A DNA stretch of 29,814 nt from Dentipellis sp. KUC8613 (taxonomy: Eukaryota > Basidiomycota > Agaricomycetes > Russulales > Hericiaceae): NCBI GenBank assembly GCA_002286715.1, contig NSJX01000136.1, forward strand, positions 1-29,814. Direction: 5' to 3'. The notes under the pieces were generated by a model, which was not told where the DNA came from, did not search any database, and saw only the letters and a list, made by a program, of their open reading frames with translations. Shown here one piece after another: positions 1 through 13,355 of the stretch. A program made the translations under genes and the position numbers. Every line of letters begins with the position of its first letter. Within the stretch, counting starts at the first letter, position 1.

Positions 1-860
1 GCCATTGTTTGGCGTTGTTGCTCGTCGTTGCCCTTTTGGGATTGCTGTGCCTCGTCGTCGTGATGGGCGACGAGTGCGGGGCAATTGACGTGGAGAGGGG
101 GATCAAAGAGAAGCACACCTCGTTAATGAAAATTTTCCTAATGGAGTAACGACCACGCTTCTTTTTGATGACCGGAACTCTTGACGTTCTGAAGGTGTAA
201 AAAAGTGTAATGGGCGCGGGGGAGAGATGTTTAACGACCTGTTGCTCACACGGGCACAATACACCAGACTCAGTTATTATTGAGCTCCAGGGTACGATGT
301 GCGGGGGTACAAGCAAGATAGGTCGAGCGCGCCAAGTGCGCGCTCGCCGATTAAGTAGTCATCGGCCATCTGATTCGGAGATGGCCGGATTACGTAGAGT
401 ACGGGAGTCCGCTAAGTCCGTGCCGAAGCCGAAGGCAAGTAAGCGTAATCGTTCGTACGTAATAATACCGTACGCGTTACAATATCATTCCCCCGCATGC
501 ACCTCCCGTAAGATATCTGGGAAGGATAGATCGGAGGCCTTCACCTGGGGAGACCGAGTGCATCTAATCGTCAATTTCCACTAGCAATAGACGCTATATG
601 CCAACGGACTTATAAGCTCTCGAAACAATCGAGCTGCTGGCTTGTCGATCCTGGAGAATCGCCAGCATGCGCATGGTGGTTCCCCCGATCGTGGAAGACG
701 GTGGCGCACTTGTGAGCATCCCATAATCTTTCAAGGTTTCTTCAGGTGATTTGTTCGACGTGACGCCTCTACGTTGCCGCCCAACTATGAGCCTGAGCAC
801 TGAGATCAGTGAACCAGTTGAACGTAAGGAACTTATTATTATTGATAAAGGCCTAAATAT
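1..860. other. Intergenic stretch, no recognisable gene
   Basis: No reading frame here resembles a known protein. An open frame of 124 codons on the plus strand (210-584) has no domain, signal peptide or plausible splice structure and is probably chance. Bases 325-345 form a 7-base inverted repeat with a 7-base loop. Bases 390-480 are unusually rich in CGTA/TACG words. The right end runs into the promoter-side homology shared by the two RVB1 copies. Confidence 0.5.
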
Positions 861-863
861 CGG

Positions 864-2875
<2,012 letters not shown>

Positions 2876-2879
2876 ACGG

Positions 2880-5470
2880 AGGATGAAGACACGTTCACTC
2901 ACGTGAGCTGGGCGGTTGGTGGGAAGTACGTGGTTCTGTAACGTCTATGGTCTAATGTCCCACTCGTCGGAATGTTCTGGGGTGAGTCTTGGTACATGTC
3001 TCCACTTGTACATCGCTAGCTTGTTCCACGGAAGAGCACCATGCACGAAGACCTCACGCTATTCTTGCTGACTGCCAACATGGCTAGTCGGTTTCCGTAT
3101 GCATGGAACGTGTCCCGCAATGTCCTTCCGGTTCCGACTTCGTGCTCTCCATGGCTATATTCAGGTGGCGTGGTATTCGTTGATTGCATGGGAGTTCTTA
3201 TCTGATTTCGAGGAGACCGTGAGCGCGAGAAGGGTCGATCTCATGTGGATGAGTGTGACCCTCACTTACAGCAGTGTCGTATATTTTCTAGTTCACCTCA
3301 CGACGACGATCATCGGGCCAGCACGCGTCTATACGGACTACTTTTGTATGCGGCGTTAGTGCGTCCGTCACGAGCTAACCTTTATTCACTTCGACTGTAT
3401 AGGGAATGCCGGAGAAATAAGCTGAATTGACGGGGTACCAATGGAACTTCTCAGACGGAACAAGGGTATCCGTCACATTCATTAATCTGTAGCTCGCCTA
3501 AGCAATGCTCCGCGCAAACCCTTATTTTCACTCCCTCGATTCTTGCCCAATGAAGATGTATAGGATTGACGGCAGGCATTCCGTGACTGCTGCATGCGCG
3601 CTGAAAGCAAGCACATGAGCTGCATCTATGAACGCCGCGTGTTTCCCGACCTCCGGCAGCTGACCGGCCTTGTTTTTCCCAGCCGCATTCGGTATGTTTG
3701 TCTACATGCGTTTAGCATCCATGGGTCGACAACGATTGCATCCGAGTGGTTCGTAGCCAACGTCGAGCGCAGCTAGGCCTGCGCCGTGGGGGGATTCTCC
3801 TTAAACAGTAAGCATCATCAAATTAGTGTGTGCAAACGCGAACTGAATACAGGGACAACCTCGGCGTCAACAACCTTGACCTGGACGTGCCCTCATTTGG
3901 ATGCGCCTTCTTTGTGGAGTGGAGTGCGGGGGACGCTTCCTTGCGTTCTATGTTCCGAAGGCACGGACTTCGCCTTCGATCTTCATGGACGTTTGGGACT
4001 ACCAGGTTTCGAGCGTGCACCTCGAGACCCGGACATCCGCAACGACACTTCCGCGTTGGAGGTGGCGTGTTGCCTTGTCGCACCCCGGTGACCTGTGTCA
4101 CCGAGCGGTGAATGTTCCGGCTAGAGTTGTAGACGAGTGGCGTGCGCTATGCTTCTGTCTCCCGTGGCTAGCCCATCATCAGGGGGTGCTGTCTGTTGCG
4201 CGCGGCGACCCCAATCATTGGTCCTCGCGTGGCACGTTGGATCGTCTGACATTCGTCAATGTTCCCTGCGGTTCTGTTGACGACCTTCCGAGCGTTGAAG
4301 GAGGTAAATGGTTGCGCACCTCTGTCCACTCTCGACTAATTATAGTTTTTGAGGGCTGCAGTCACGTTCGAATACGCTTGCTCGCACGAGTCATTTCACA
4401 CTCAATCTCGGAAGCAAACCCCGATCCCTTCGCCGTTCCTGAGTCACAGCAGTCAGCTACGGTCCTATCGCTGGAGAAAGCAAGCGGCGCCGCTGCGGCC
4501 TCTGGTCTGCCCGACGCAAAGGGTATACCATGTTCAGACACATGCTCGTCGACTTCGATTCCCTTGCTACGACTCTCGAACGTCTTCGATTGGAGCCATG
4601 GGGTGGTGAGTACCTTCTCGGGCGCGACACCGCGGTCCTGTGGGAGAGCTTTGAACGCTTTGCTTTCGTTTTCATGTGGAAATCTGATCTTAGGGTCTAC
4701 CTTTATGCAGTAAGGCATATAGGTCCGTCGAAGACTTCAAGATCCCGCGGGGCTCGATCATTCATTTACGATCCTCCCCAAGGTTCAGGAACACCCGATC
4801 ATCTGACTGTCGTGGCTAACGTGCTATCTCGCGACAGGGATCTCGTGGGCTCAGACGCCCGATAGCACCATACCGATGAGGACCGTCTCGATGTGATACG
4901 TGTTCCGTTGCGGCCACATTCCCCATTGCGCTATGGAGCTTTGAGGATCCGGTAACCTTGGCTGTCGTCGGTGAAGTGCTGAGGCTTATTGGTAAGCCGG
5001 GAAATATTGATAAGACATGGGATGCGATGATGTGCTGCAGGGCCAAAAGGACGCGTCGGATAAGGACGGACAGTCGGGCAGAAGGACGAAGCGTCCCCGT
5101 GCCTCAGGTGACCGCAATCGCAGGCTTGAGCTTCCCATACGCTCCAGGCGACCACTCGCCTGTTCGCACTGCGCCCAATACAAGCTCGAAGGTGTACCAC
5201 GTGGTTCGCCTCTCCGGCGTCTAGACACTCAAACGGGGCAAGGAGCGCGCTGCTGCGCCTTCCAGACTCGGATTAGACAAAGATCCCAGTCCGGATGCAC
5301 ACTAGTGCAGACTGGAGAAGCACTTCGCGAAGCCCGCTGCCGGGAACGACGTGAGTTATCTTTGGGCGCACAGCACCGAAGGAGGGCCAGTTGGGTTGAG
5401 AAGCGCTTGGTTTGGTCAGGTCTCGTCCGTGACAGGGGAGGTCCTCCACTGCATCAGCTGGGACGGCGAT
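2880..5470. other. Long stretch without a recognisable gene
   Basis: Several open frames occur, the longest on the plus strand at 3901-4713 (270 codons), with other frames at 3786-4091, 4530-4865 and 5017-5478. None shows a domain, signal peptide or repeat that I recognise. Possible donors (GGTGAGT near 4604) and acceptors (CTGCAG near 4361) exist, so a poorly conserved intron-containing gene on the plus strand between about 3800 and 4860 cannot be excluded. It may also be a decayed gene. Confidence 0.4.
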
Positions 5471-5473
5471 CCC

Positions 5474-5480
5474 TATAAAA
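5474..5480 (+). promoter_or_regulatory. TATA box of the DUF6593-type gene
   Basis: TATAAAA lies 88 bases before the ATG at 5569, leaving room for a 5' leader of about 60 bases. This supports choosing 5569 rather than the upstream in-frame ATG at 5509. Confidence 0.65.
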
Positions 5481-5568
5481 ACACAGCAGTCGAGCACGGT
5501 CCTCGCTTTTGTTTCCCCCGCACCCGACCTTCCCTCTGCGTCCTGTCACACACATTCAATCATCCGCT

Positions 5569-6368
5569 ATGACGATTGGCGGCCCACCCCCTGCATATTT
5601 CTTCGAGGACCGCACCGGTCTCGTCGCAGACTCGGACTATGATGAGGTCTACGACCGTGCCTTTCTTCGTGTCTCCTCCGCACCACAACGCACACGCAAC
5701 GCCGGCTTCAGCATCTATGACATGGGCCAACGCTCGACAAGTCACGGCGACCGCAGACACTTCTACCGCGACCCAGCTGTCGTGCTCGACTTCGGCCCCA
5801 ACGGCGCGCTTGGGACCATTTGGTTCCCCCGTACGGGCACGTCCGTGCCTATGCCGCAGTACCTAAGAAAAGTATCGATGTTCGGAGGGTACGTATCGCT
5901 TATTGCGTGTTCCTTGGTCTGCTGCCACCTCGGCGGAGAAGGGATGTGGGACACCCGTGTTGACCCGTGCTTTGTGCTTTGCAGGTCGCTGTTCAGAAAG
6001 TTCAAAGCTTCAGACGGGAAGGAGTACAAATGGAGCCACCGTATAGTTGCGGATCAGGAGTGGACGGTACGACTCTCCTCTCGCTATCTACTCTTCCTTA
6101 TCGCCGTACTGATGTCTATTTGCTGCGGCGTAGTGCTTAAACGCCGAGAACTACATCGTTGCGCAGTACAATTTGAAGGCACCCGACCGCCCTGCATTTG
6201 GCACATCAGGAAATGTGCTCACTGTGTACGAAGCGTACGCGCACCTGTCTGTCGGTGAGCCTAGACCTTCTGTCCGGATGTTCTCAGGGTGCTAACTGCT
6301 TCTCTTGATTGGCAGAATTGCTTGCAACTCTCACTATCATGCGACACATCGCACAACACAACCTGTGA
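5569..6368 (+). CDS. DUF6593-type protein
   Basis: Predicted 191-residue protein from four exons: 5569-5888, 5985-6066, 6134-6254 and 6316-6368. All introns are GT-AG and all phases match. The first intron is 96 bases, the others 61-67. The protein carries the hallmark of basidiomycete DUF6593-like proteins: an N-terminal variable part, a central beta-rich stretch, the conserved segment FKASDGKEYKWS, and a Trp-Thr pair followed by NAENYIVAQYNL and a hydrophobic C-terminus (LLATLTIMRHIAQHNL). The family has no established biochemical role. It is expanded in Agaricomycetes and has no catalytic signature I can point to. There is no signal peptide, so it is probably cytoplasmic. The upstream in-frame ATG at 5509 would add 20 residues but lies within the predicted leader. 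Family assignment is from memory of the motif, not from a search. Confidence 0.8.
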
Positions 6369-8030
6369 TGAGCATATCTTTCTTGTACTGTTACTAGCGC
6401 GCCCGGTTGACATTTGGAGTCGCTGTCGCCGTCACTGTCAAAATTATACCATCTATACTGTACCACATACTATATCACCCCTATCTTATTCCCCGAGACA
6501 CTTCGCATCAGCATACCTATTTCGCTCTGTTGTCGTTAGCTAGCATGTGTACTATACTTCTCAGCACGTACCCAGATACGAACCGAACAGCTGCTGAGCT
6601 TGGCTTCCTCATCGTACGATTCCCAGACGATGACCCGACTGCGCTTCCATGCACGGTAGTCGCTAATTGATGATGAACCTGTACAGTATGAATATGATAC
6701 GAGACTAAGAAAAGCTTGTAGTTTGTGTGATAGCAGCGCTGACGGATGGAACGTTCTTGTCAAACGTTAGTGCCCGTCGTCTTCATCGGTCCCGGTGGGT
6801 GTAAGCAGCCTGAGGGAGGCGCTCATGATCATGTCACTGGCTGGCGCTGCGCGCCAGCCCGGGCCCTTGTCATCATAACTCTGACAGAGGAACAAGTCGC
6901 TCAGTAATGAGTCGCTGACCGGCTTACCTCTGGACCAAGCTGTTTGATCATTGTTCGAAATTGCTCTCGATGTCCTCGCAACTACGTTCAATGCGCACAT
7001 GAAATCCTACTTGAATGTCGCTCGGTCCGGCGAGTCGGAGGAATCTGGAGAAAGGCTTGACGTGTCCGTTTCCTGCTTTTCGACCGCAGGGTCACCGCAA
7101 GCCGGATATCCCGTCTGGAGCTCTCTCCTCTCGGACTGCGAGTGCACGAATTGGTGTAGTGGAAGAGCTGAAAGGCGGGCATGTTTCAGTGTCTTAGCTA
7201 CCACTATGACAAAGCCTCGCCGACGTTCGATTGAAGGAAAAGCCGAGCCTATACCAGATCTCGTAGCTTATAAGTACAGCATGCGCAGAGGCGGATCCTG
7301 TTTGGTTCCTAAGCAAAAGGAGAACACTAATGCAGGTGATCAAAGCAGGCTCACCCGAGATGCATAGGTTCGGCCGATCCTCGACCCTTCCACTGTAGCT
7401 TGCGCAATGTGTAACCGCCGCGTTCTGAGTGAGAACGGAAGATAGCCTGGAGATGCAGATAAGTACTCTGGACAGCATAAAAAAGATCAAAGAGTCTGTC
7501 AAGTTTCTCTAGGTGGGTGTAGGATCGTAGATCGGTGATATCATCTGAAGAGCCAATACACTGACGTCGATCCGAGTCTACTAGACGAGTATTACGATGG
7601 GCGCTTAAATTTTGTAGATGACCATGCGCTTCACATCGACTTCTCCAAGATCCTGCACGCAGGGCGGCCCCCAAATGGTATCATCGACGAGAGTTTCTTG
7701 GAGATATGAGGCAGCTCGGGCAGGGCTCGGCCTCCTGAGAAGGGCTGACATGGTGATCAGTTGACCCACTTATAATCCATCACCGACAACCTGCTGACGG
7801 ATCCTCTATATCTGACCCATTATGCTGCAGCAATCCGAAAAATATGCGCATCCCATCTCTATCGTCTATTTTATCCCTCGACTTTCATTCCCAGACCCGT
7901 CATACCGTATGATGTTGGACCCTGACTGCCGATAAGGTGAGATGGAAAATTCTGGGATGGTTGTCTCCTCTTGACCGTAATTCTTAGGACATCCAGCCGT
8001 TTCCTCGCCCGTTGACTGATCTCGGAGACG
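6369..8030. other. Intergenic stretch, no recognisable gene
   Basis: Only short overlapping open frames on both strands, none resembling a protein family. A perfect 9-base inverted repeat with a 3-base loop lies at 6839-6859 (GGCTGGCGC, TGC, GCGCCAGCC), directly followed by the palindrome CCCGGG. Confidence 0.5.
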
Positions 8031-8036
8031 CAGGCC

Positions 8037-8043
8037 TATAAAT
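8037..8043 (+). promoter_or_regulatory. Probable TATA box of the F-box gene
   Basis: TATAAAT lies 123 bases before the ATG at 8167. A good intron (donor GTACGT at 8097, branch-like CTAATC near 8135, acceptor TTAG ending at 8157) appears to sit in the leader between the two, so the mature leader would be short. Confidence 0.5.
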
Positions 8044-8166
8044 CCTGACGCCGAGGGTTTACTTCATATCTGAGGGACCGTGGAGAGTTGAACATCGTAC
8101 GTGTCAATACCTTCCCCTACCTATTAGCGAGTTCCTAATCTGCTCGTACATCCTTAGTAGTCATCC

Positions 8167-9696
8167 ATGGATACCCTCCCTCTCGAATTATTGATCCAAG
8201 TGATTGGTTTTGCTTCCTTGGACGCCTTCAAGGAAACTCCTCTAGCGGTTCACCCGCACTTGGCCGTCCCGCTGTCACACGTATGCCGTCGTTGGCGAAA
8301 TGCAACATTAAATGTCTCATCTTTCTGGTGTATCGTCTATAACTGGTACAGCCGCGACCTCGTTCTTGCTTGCCTGGCACGGTCGCGTGCTCTCCCACTC
8401 CGTATTCGTGTCGATCTGGCCACTGTTGATGCTCATCAATGGTTCATCGACCTACTTCCCACTACAATGTATCGGGCATACTCTTTGTGTATTCGACAAC
8501 TCGGCCGCTGCAAAGACCCAAGGGGGATGCTGTCGAAGATCTTGCCCGCCCTTCACCGGCCTGCGCCATGCTTGAAGGAATTCACCATCGACATTGACGT
8601 GCGGAACCCTATTTTCCTCCCAATCATCTTCTCGGGTAAAACACCAACGCTGCGTCATCTCTCTTTTCGCAGCATCCTATGGAGCCCCGGAAATATCTTC
8701 AAGGGCCTCACATACCTCGAACTCCTGTCCGGCAGCCGTGCCCAATGCCAATGTCTTATCGACGTCCTGCGTAGCAATCCCCTACTCGAAACACTTCTGC
8801 TCAGCGGTGCCTTCCCCTCCACAATCGCCGCCGAACGCCGCATCAAGCTGCCCCGCCTCCGCAAACTCGACATCCGAGACTCTCCATGGACCGTCGTGCA
8901 CCGATTTCTCGCGCAAATAGAACTGCCTCCCCACTGCCAGCTTGTCTACATTACGGGATCCATGGCCCCAGAGCGTAACGACCACGTCCTCACGTCCGTC
9001 CTCCCCACGGACCTGACGTACCTGCATCCTTTCGATCGACCCACGAAACTCATCCTCGGCGCGCCATATACGATGTCTCTGTGCGGGAGCAACGCCACAT
9101 CGTGCTCTACCTTTGAAATATTCTCGTCCTGGGTGCTCGACCAGCAGACATTCTTCGAGCAGTCTGTCGCATCGCTTATCGCCATCTCGCAGCGCGGGAG
9201 CCTCATGCTCGAGGACGTACGCGAGCTCTGGCTCGGGCCGCTTGGCGGGTCGCACATCCCCGCGAAGCCCGTCGTCAGCCCGCCCGTCGAGATGTGGGCG
9301 CAGCTGTTCGACGCCATGCCACAGCTCGAGACGCTCGCCATCCTCCCCGGGTTCCATTTTGTCGACATTCTTAGCGCGCTTTTGCCAGATGAGGCCGGCC
9401 AGATTGCGGTGTGCCCGCGCTTGAACACGATTCGGATCGTATGCGGGCGGTATCACGCTCTGCTGCCGTGGTCGATGATCTGGAACGTTGTACAGGTGCG
9501 CAAGGCAGCCGGAAAGCCGATACGGAGGTTGCTGGTGCAAGATTTTCATTCACAGATGCCGAAGCAAGAAAGGGATTGGGGAGGGGTGTTGTTCTATGAG
9601 TCGCTCAAGTGTCCGGGAGGGGGAGGGTGCCCGATCTTGGCGAACGAACAATTTCAGATCTGGAGTGAGAATCTGAGAGAGCTGTTGATGCGGTAG
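8167..9696 (+). CDS. F-box protein with leucine-rich C-terminal region
   Basis: Single-exon frame of 509 residues. The N-terminus (about residues 1-60) is an F-box-like domain: LPLELLIQVIGFAS, then a spacer, then LSHVCRRWRNATLNVSSFW, the usual pattern of mushroom F-box proteins (PLELL...IF..., L..VC..WR..A...P.LW). The rest (about 80-509) has irregular leucine-rich segments such as LRHLSFRS, LTYLELLSG and LETLLLSG, consistent with degenerate leucine-rich repeats used for substrate recognition. By family knowledge it would link a substrate to Skp1-Cullin1 for ubiquitination; the substrate is unknown. The family is hugely expanded and fast-evolving in Agaricomycetes. The start follows a CATCC context and is the first ATG after the putative leader intron 8097-8157. 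It is convergent with the CHAT gene, with 213 bases between stops. Confidence 0.88.
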   Translation: MDTLPLELLIQVIGFASLDAFKETPLAVHPHLAVPLSHVCRRWRNATLNVSSFWCIVYNWYSRDLVLACLARSRALPLRIRVDLATVDAHQWFIDLLPTTMYRAYSLCIRQLGRCKDPRGMLSKILPALHRPAPCLKEFTIDIDVRNPIFLPIIFSGKTPTLRHLSFRSILWSPGNIFKGLTYLELLSGSRAQCQCLIDVLRSNPLLETLLLSGAFPSTIAAERRIKLPRLRKLDIRDSPWTVVHRFLAQIELPPHCQLVYITGSMAPERNDHVLTSVLPTDLTYLHPFDRPTKLILGAPYTMSLCGSNATSCSTFEIFSSWVLDQQTFFEQSVASLIAISQRGSLMLEDVRELWLGPLGGSHIPAKPVVSPPVEMWAQLFDAMPQLETLAILPGFHFVDILSALLPDEAGQIAVCPRLNTIRIVCGRYHALLPWSMIWNVVQVRKAAGKPIRRLLVQDFHSQMPKQERDWGGVLFYESLKCPGGGGCPILANEQFQIWSENLRELLMR

Positions 9697-9909
9697 CTGG
9701 CAAGACATAGGTACGCCGCAACAGCTTCTGTATGCATGAGCTAACCAGCTTTCTCAGTCTATTCTGTACATACGTCATAGTCAATTTCGGCCTATCGTAC
9801 ATGATACAATGCCCAGCAGCTATGGCAATTTACGTTCTAAAGAAGACAATGGTGACTGATTTACAACTTTGTGCTGACTTGGACATGAGCGACATTTGCA
9901 AAAGACAGA

Positions 9910-12900
9910 CTATACTCCAATATGAATGAATGGAACCCATCTCAAAAACCAATCGTTGTTCAAAGTCGTCGGCCGCGTCTCCTCCCTCAAGGTCTCCACA
10001 GCCCAAAACAGTGCCTCCGCTGCGCTTCTCGCATCCGGTCTCCCTCCCTTCCCGGCTTCACGATACACAGCCTCCGCAATTTTCGGGGCGTCTTCATCCT
10101 TGATAGACCACATCGTCGCCACAACGCTTTGATATCCCGCAAGCTGCATCCCCGCAGCCAGGTGCACTGCCTCCTCAGCGAGGTTCTCATCTCCCGAGGA
10201 GGTCTGGCAAGCAGATAGGAATGCGAACTCGGCGTATGGATGCGACTTCTGAATGATGTCGGCGAGTTCAAGATGTCCGTCGTACAGACAGAGGGCGCTT
10301 TTCAAGGGATCCTTGGTGTCTTGGACTGCATGGCACGCAAGGTGCAGCCAACTGCGCTTGCTCATCTCCTCCTGGACGCGAGAGACGGTTGCGGAATCAT
10401 CGTTGAGCCATTCGACGTATGCTGCGGATACGTAGGGCCGGATTTTCTTGATCTCTGCAATCGTGTTTGGAAGCGGCTTCTGGTTTGGAGTTGATGGTTG
10501 ACTGACGGCCAGGAGACCATGGAAAGATGTGTTCACGGCGGACGTGTCGGAGCGAAGCGCAGATAGTGTCGGAGTGTACGAGGACCTGACAAAGTCGGAG
10601 ATCTTGTGGCCAGGTGCTGCCTTGTCATAATCCCCAGCTGCGTGCAGAGGAAGGAAAGCGAAGGGACCCGTGGTGCACCAGGTAATTCGAGGTCGCGGCG
10701 TTGCTCCGTCAATAACCTGATGAATCCGGATGTGAGCGGTAGCGTAAGGGGAGGAGTGGTTTACTCACTGCATATTCTAGGGCATCCACTACCGGTTTGA
10801 CAACGAACATCCATAACTTCAATAGTATCCCCTTTATATCGCCTGCCCACATCACGTCAGTTCGCGTCGTCGAACCTCGTGCGGTACGCCCATGAGCTTT
10901 GACGATCTTCCGAAGGTCGACTTGTAGGCGCTGCGCAACCTTCTCGGACAGACCGACAAGTTCGATCTCCTTGATCTCCTCGACTCCCGGAAGAAGGACC
11001 AACGCGATACATGCTTCTGCGTAGACGTTGATGACGACGACGGGACCTAAGCGCGTAGCGCTTCTGAGGGCCGCAAGTCGTCTCGGGCGTAGGAAGTCCT
11101 CAAATCCTTGTATATGTCTCACTTCTTCTACGACAGCTTCCCAGTCTTCTGCCAGGCGACGATGTTTCTGCGCAGTATCCTCCAGAGATTCCGGCTCCTG
11201 TAGTAGGGGGTCCTGCTTGCGCGTGCTGGCGAAGTCCAAAGCCAAAGAAGCCCGCTGAAAGTGTTCGGCGACACCTGGATTCACATCTTGCAAAAGATCG
11301 ACTGGAGTGCGAAGGGAGAGCTGCTGCCCCCACACGATCGAGCGCCCCTCTTCGAGCCATTCAATGCCCGTCTCATTCTTTCCGCGAATAGCGGCAATAA
11401 TTGCCGCCATCCTGACATCCACGCCGATAGATGATAGGACGTTGTGACGATCTGGAATGGTGCCGCCTAGCCAGGCTACTCGAGGTATCAAGGACACCAG
11501 GCATGCTGAAGCGTTGAATGCTTCTTCCTCGTTTCCCAACCGCCACGCTTCATCTCTCCATTCACGACAAGCGGTCAACCGGTGATACGGGTTTCCTGTC
11601 CTCGACTGTGCAGCCTGTCGGTATACAATGATAGCATTCTTGCGATCAGCGAGAGAACGCAAATGACGGAAGCGGGTGATAAATGCGTATCCCAGGTTGA
11701 TGGACCGCACGGTATAGTCGACGTGCTCCTGTGGGGTCAGCTTGACCGCCTCTTCTTGACGAGTGATTGACGCATTGATATCATCTACACCCTTCAAGAC
11801 TTCGTAGCGGGTTTGCAAAGACGAAGCGAGATTAGTCAATAAGACGGGTTTCAGGGCATGGTCTCTTGGGACCAAATCCACAGCCTTCTGGCGCGCGGCT
11901 ATAGAGCGTTGGAGATCGTCTACATTCCCTGCAGCCCGGAATCGATGCAGCAACGGCCCTCCTAGAAGAGTCAAGCGAGTAGGCTTCTCGGGAGCGATGT
12001 CCTTCGTCAAATCCACGGCTTCTTGAAGGGTGTCGATAGCGCTGTCAGTGTCGCCTGAGACTCGTCGGGGCGAACGCTCCAACCGGCGTAGCAGCGAAGA
12101 ACCTAAGTTAGTCAAGAAGCTTGCCTTGCCATCTTGACCTTCCGGCGTAAGCTGTACGGCTTGACGTCGGACCTTGACGGATTCGTCAATGTCCTCTATC
12201 TTGTTCAAGCGTTCGTACCGAGACTTCAAGGAGCCACCTAGATTGGAGAGTAGATGAGGCTTGTCCGGGTGCCCATCTGGCATGAGTTGGGCAGCTCTTC
12301 GTTGTACGGTGATCGCCTTGTCAATGTCCACGATATGACCAGTGCTACCGAACTGGCGAGCCAGAGCACTTCCCAATATCATCAAATAATCCGGCTTGTT
12401 TGGATGGCCGTCAGGGGTCAGCGATACTGCCTCCTGTAGAGTCGAGATTGCATCGTGAATATCGTCTAAGAAGCCAGTTCGGATGTGGCGGAACAAGAAA
12501 GATTTTCCTTGGCCAGCTAGTATGAAAGGACGGTCTGGATAATGGGCAGGCAACGATGCAAGGGCCTCGGTTTGGAGAGCAAGGGCTTCGTTGATATCAT
12601 CCACTTTACCGAAGCGCTCGAATCTGCAAGCCAAACCACTACCCAGGTTTGTCAAGCGCTCAGGTCTGTTCGGATCGCCAACGGCCGTCAATTCCACCGC
12701 CCTGCGCAACCTGTCCACCCCGCTATCCACGTCTTCTGGCTGTCTAGATTTCTCGAAGCGGCGCAGCGATATGATACCGGAATTGTTGAGCCAAACGGGA
12801 AGCATTGGATGCATGGCCGGACTGGATTGTACGACTTCATTCTGCAACTCGATGGCCTTGTCCAGGTCTTCTTGGTCACCAGAACGCTCGTATCGGCGCA

Positions 12901-13355
12901 AGAGCGAACAAGCTAGGTTGGACGAGTAATGTGGCTTCTCCGAATGGTCGTCTGGCAGGAGCGCCGCTGCCTTGCTGTGTGCGGTGACGGCCCTGTCGAC
13001 GTCCTCCGCGGACCCGAAACGCTCGTAGCGTCGCAGCATGGCGTTTCCTAAGCTGGCTAGGAATGATGGCTTCGTTGACTGAGTGTGTGGAAGGGAATCG
13101 ATGGCCGCTTCGACTGCCGGAGATATGTCATTGCTGCCCGGGGGTAACCTGTCGAGGGATTTGATAGCTGTTTCAAGATCGTCAACGACTAGAGCGTCGT
13201 TCGACATGACAGGAATGTTGATTTCAGGGCGCAGTGGAAGGCGAGGTGACTCTAGATCCAGCGTGTGCCGCGACATTGGGGCCTCTGTCTGGAGATAAAG
13301 TGTCAGTGTTATGGGTTATGGGTCTTGAACACGACATGGACACGCGACTTACCAT
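9910..13355 (-). CDS. TPR-CHAT domain protein (caspase-like)
   Basis: Large protein of about 1109 residues. Exons on the minus strand are 13355-13353 (ATG only), 13288-10769 and 10716-9910. The intron 10768-10717 (52 bases) is GTGAGT...CAG, phase 0. If the tiny first exon is wrong, the ATG at 13276 gives 1104 residues. From about residue 70 to 570 there are some eleven tandem repeats of about 45 residues with the pattern KP..L.NLG..L..RYER.G...D.D.AI...Q.AV.L.P, a TPR-type solenoid. After a linker, the C-terminal third is a CHAT domain, with WCTTGPFAFLPLHAAG at the start of the last exon, the catalytic His in HLACHA (about residue 970) and the catalytic Cys in FLSACQTS (about residue 1011), followed by GYQSVVATMWSIKD. 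CHAT proteins belong to the caspase/separase-like clan CD cysteine peptidases. TPR-CHAT proteins are known in bacteria as regulated proteases. In mushrooms the family is expanded but its targets are unknown. No signal peptide is seen. Confidence 0.9.

Noticed and set aside
8782..9549. 255-codon open frame on the minus strand
   Set aside because: It is a shadow of the F-box coding sequence on the plus strand, which has recognisable F-box and leucine-rich motifs.
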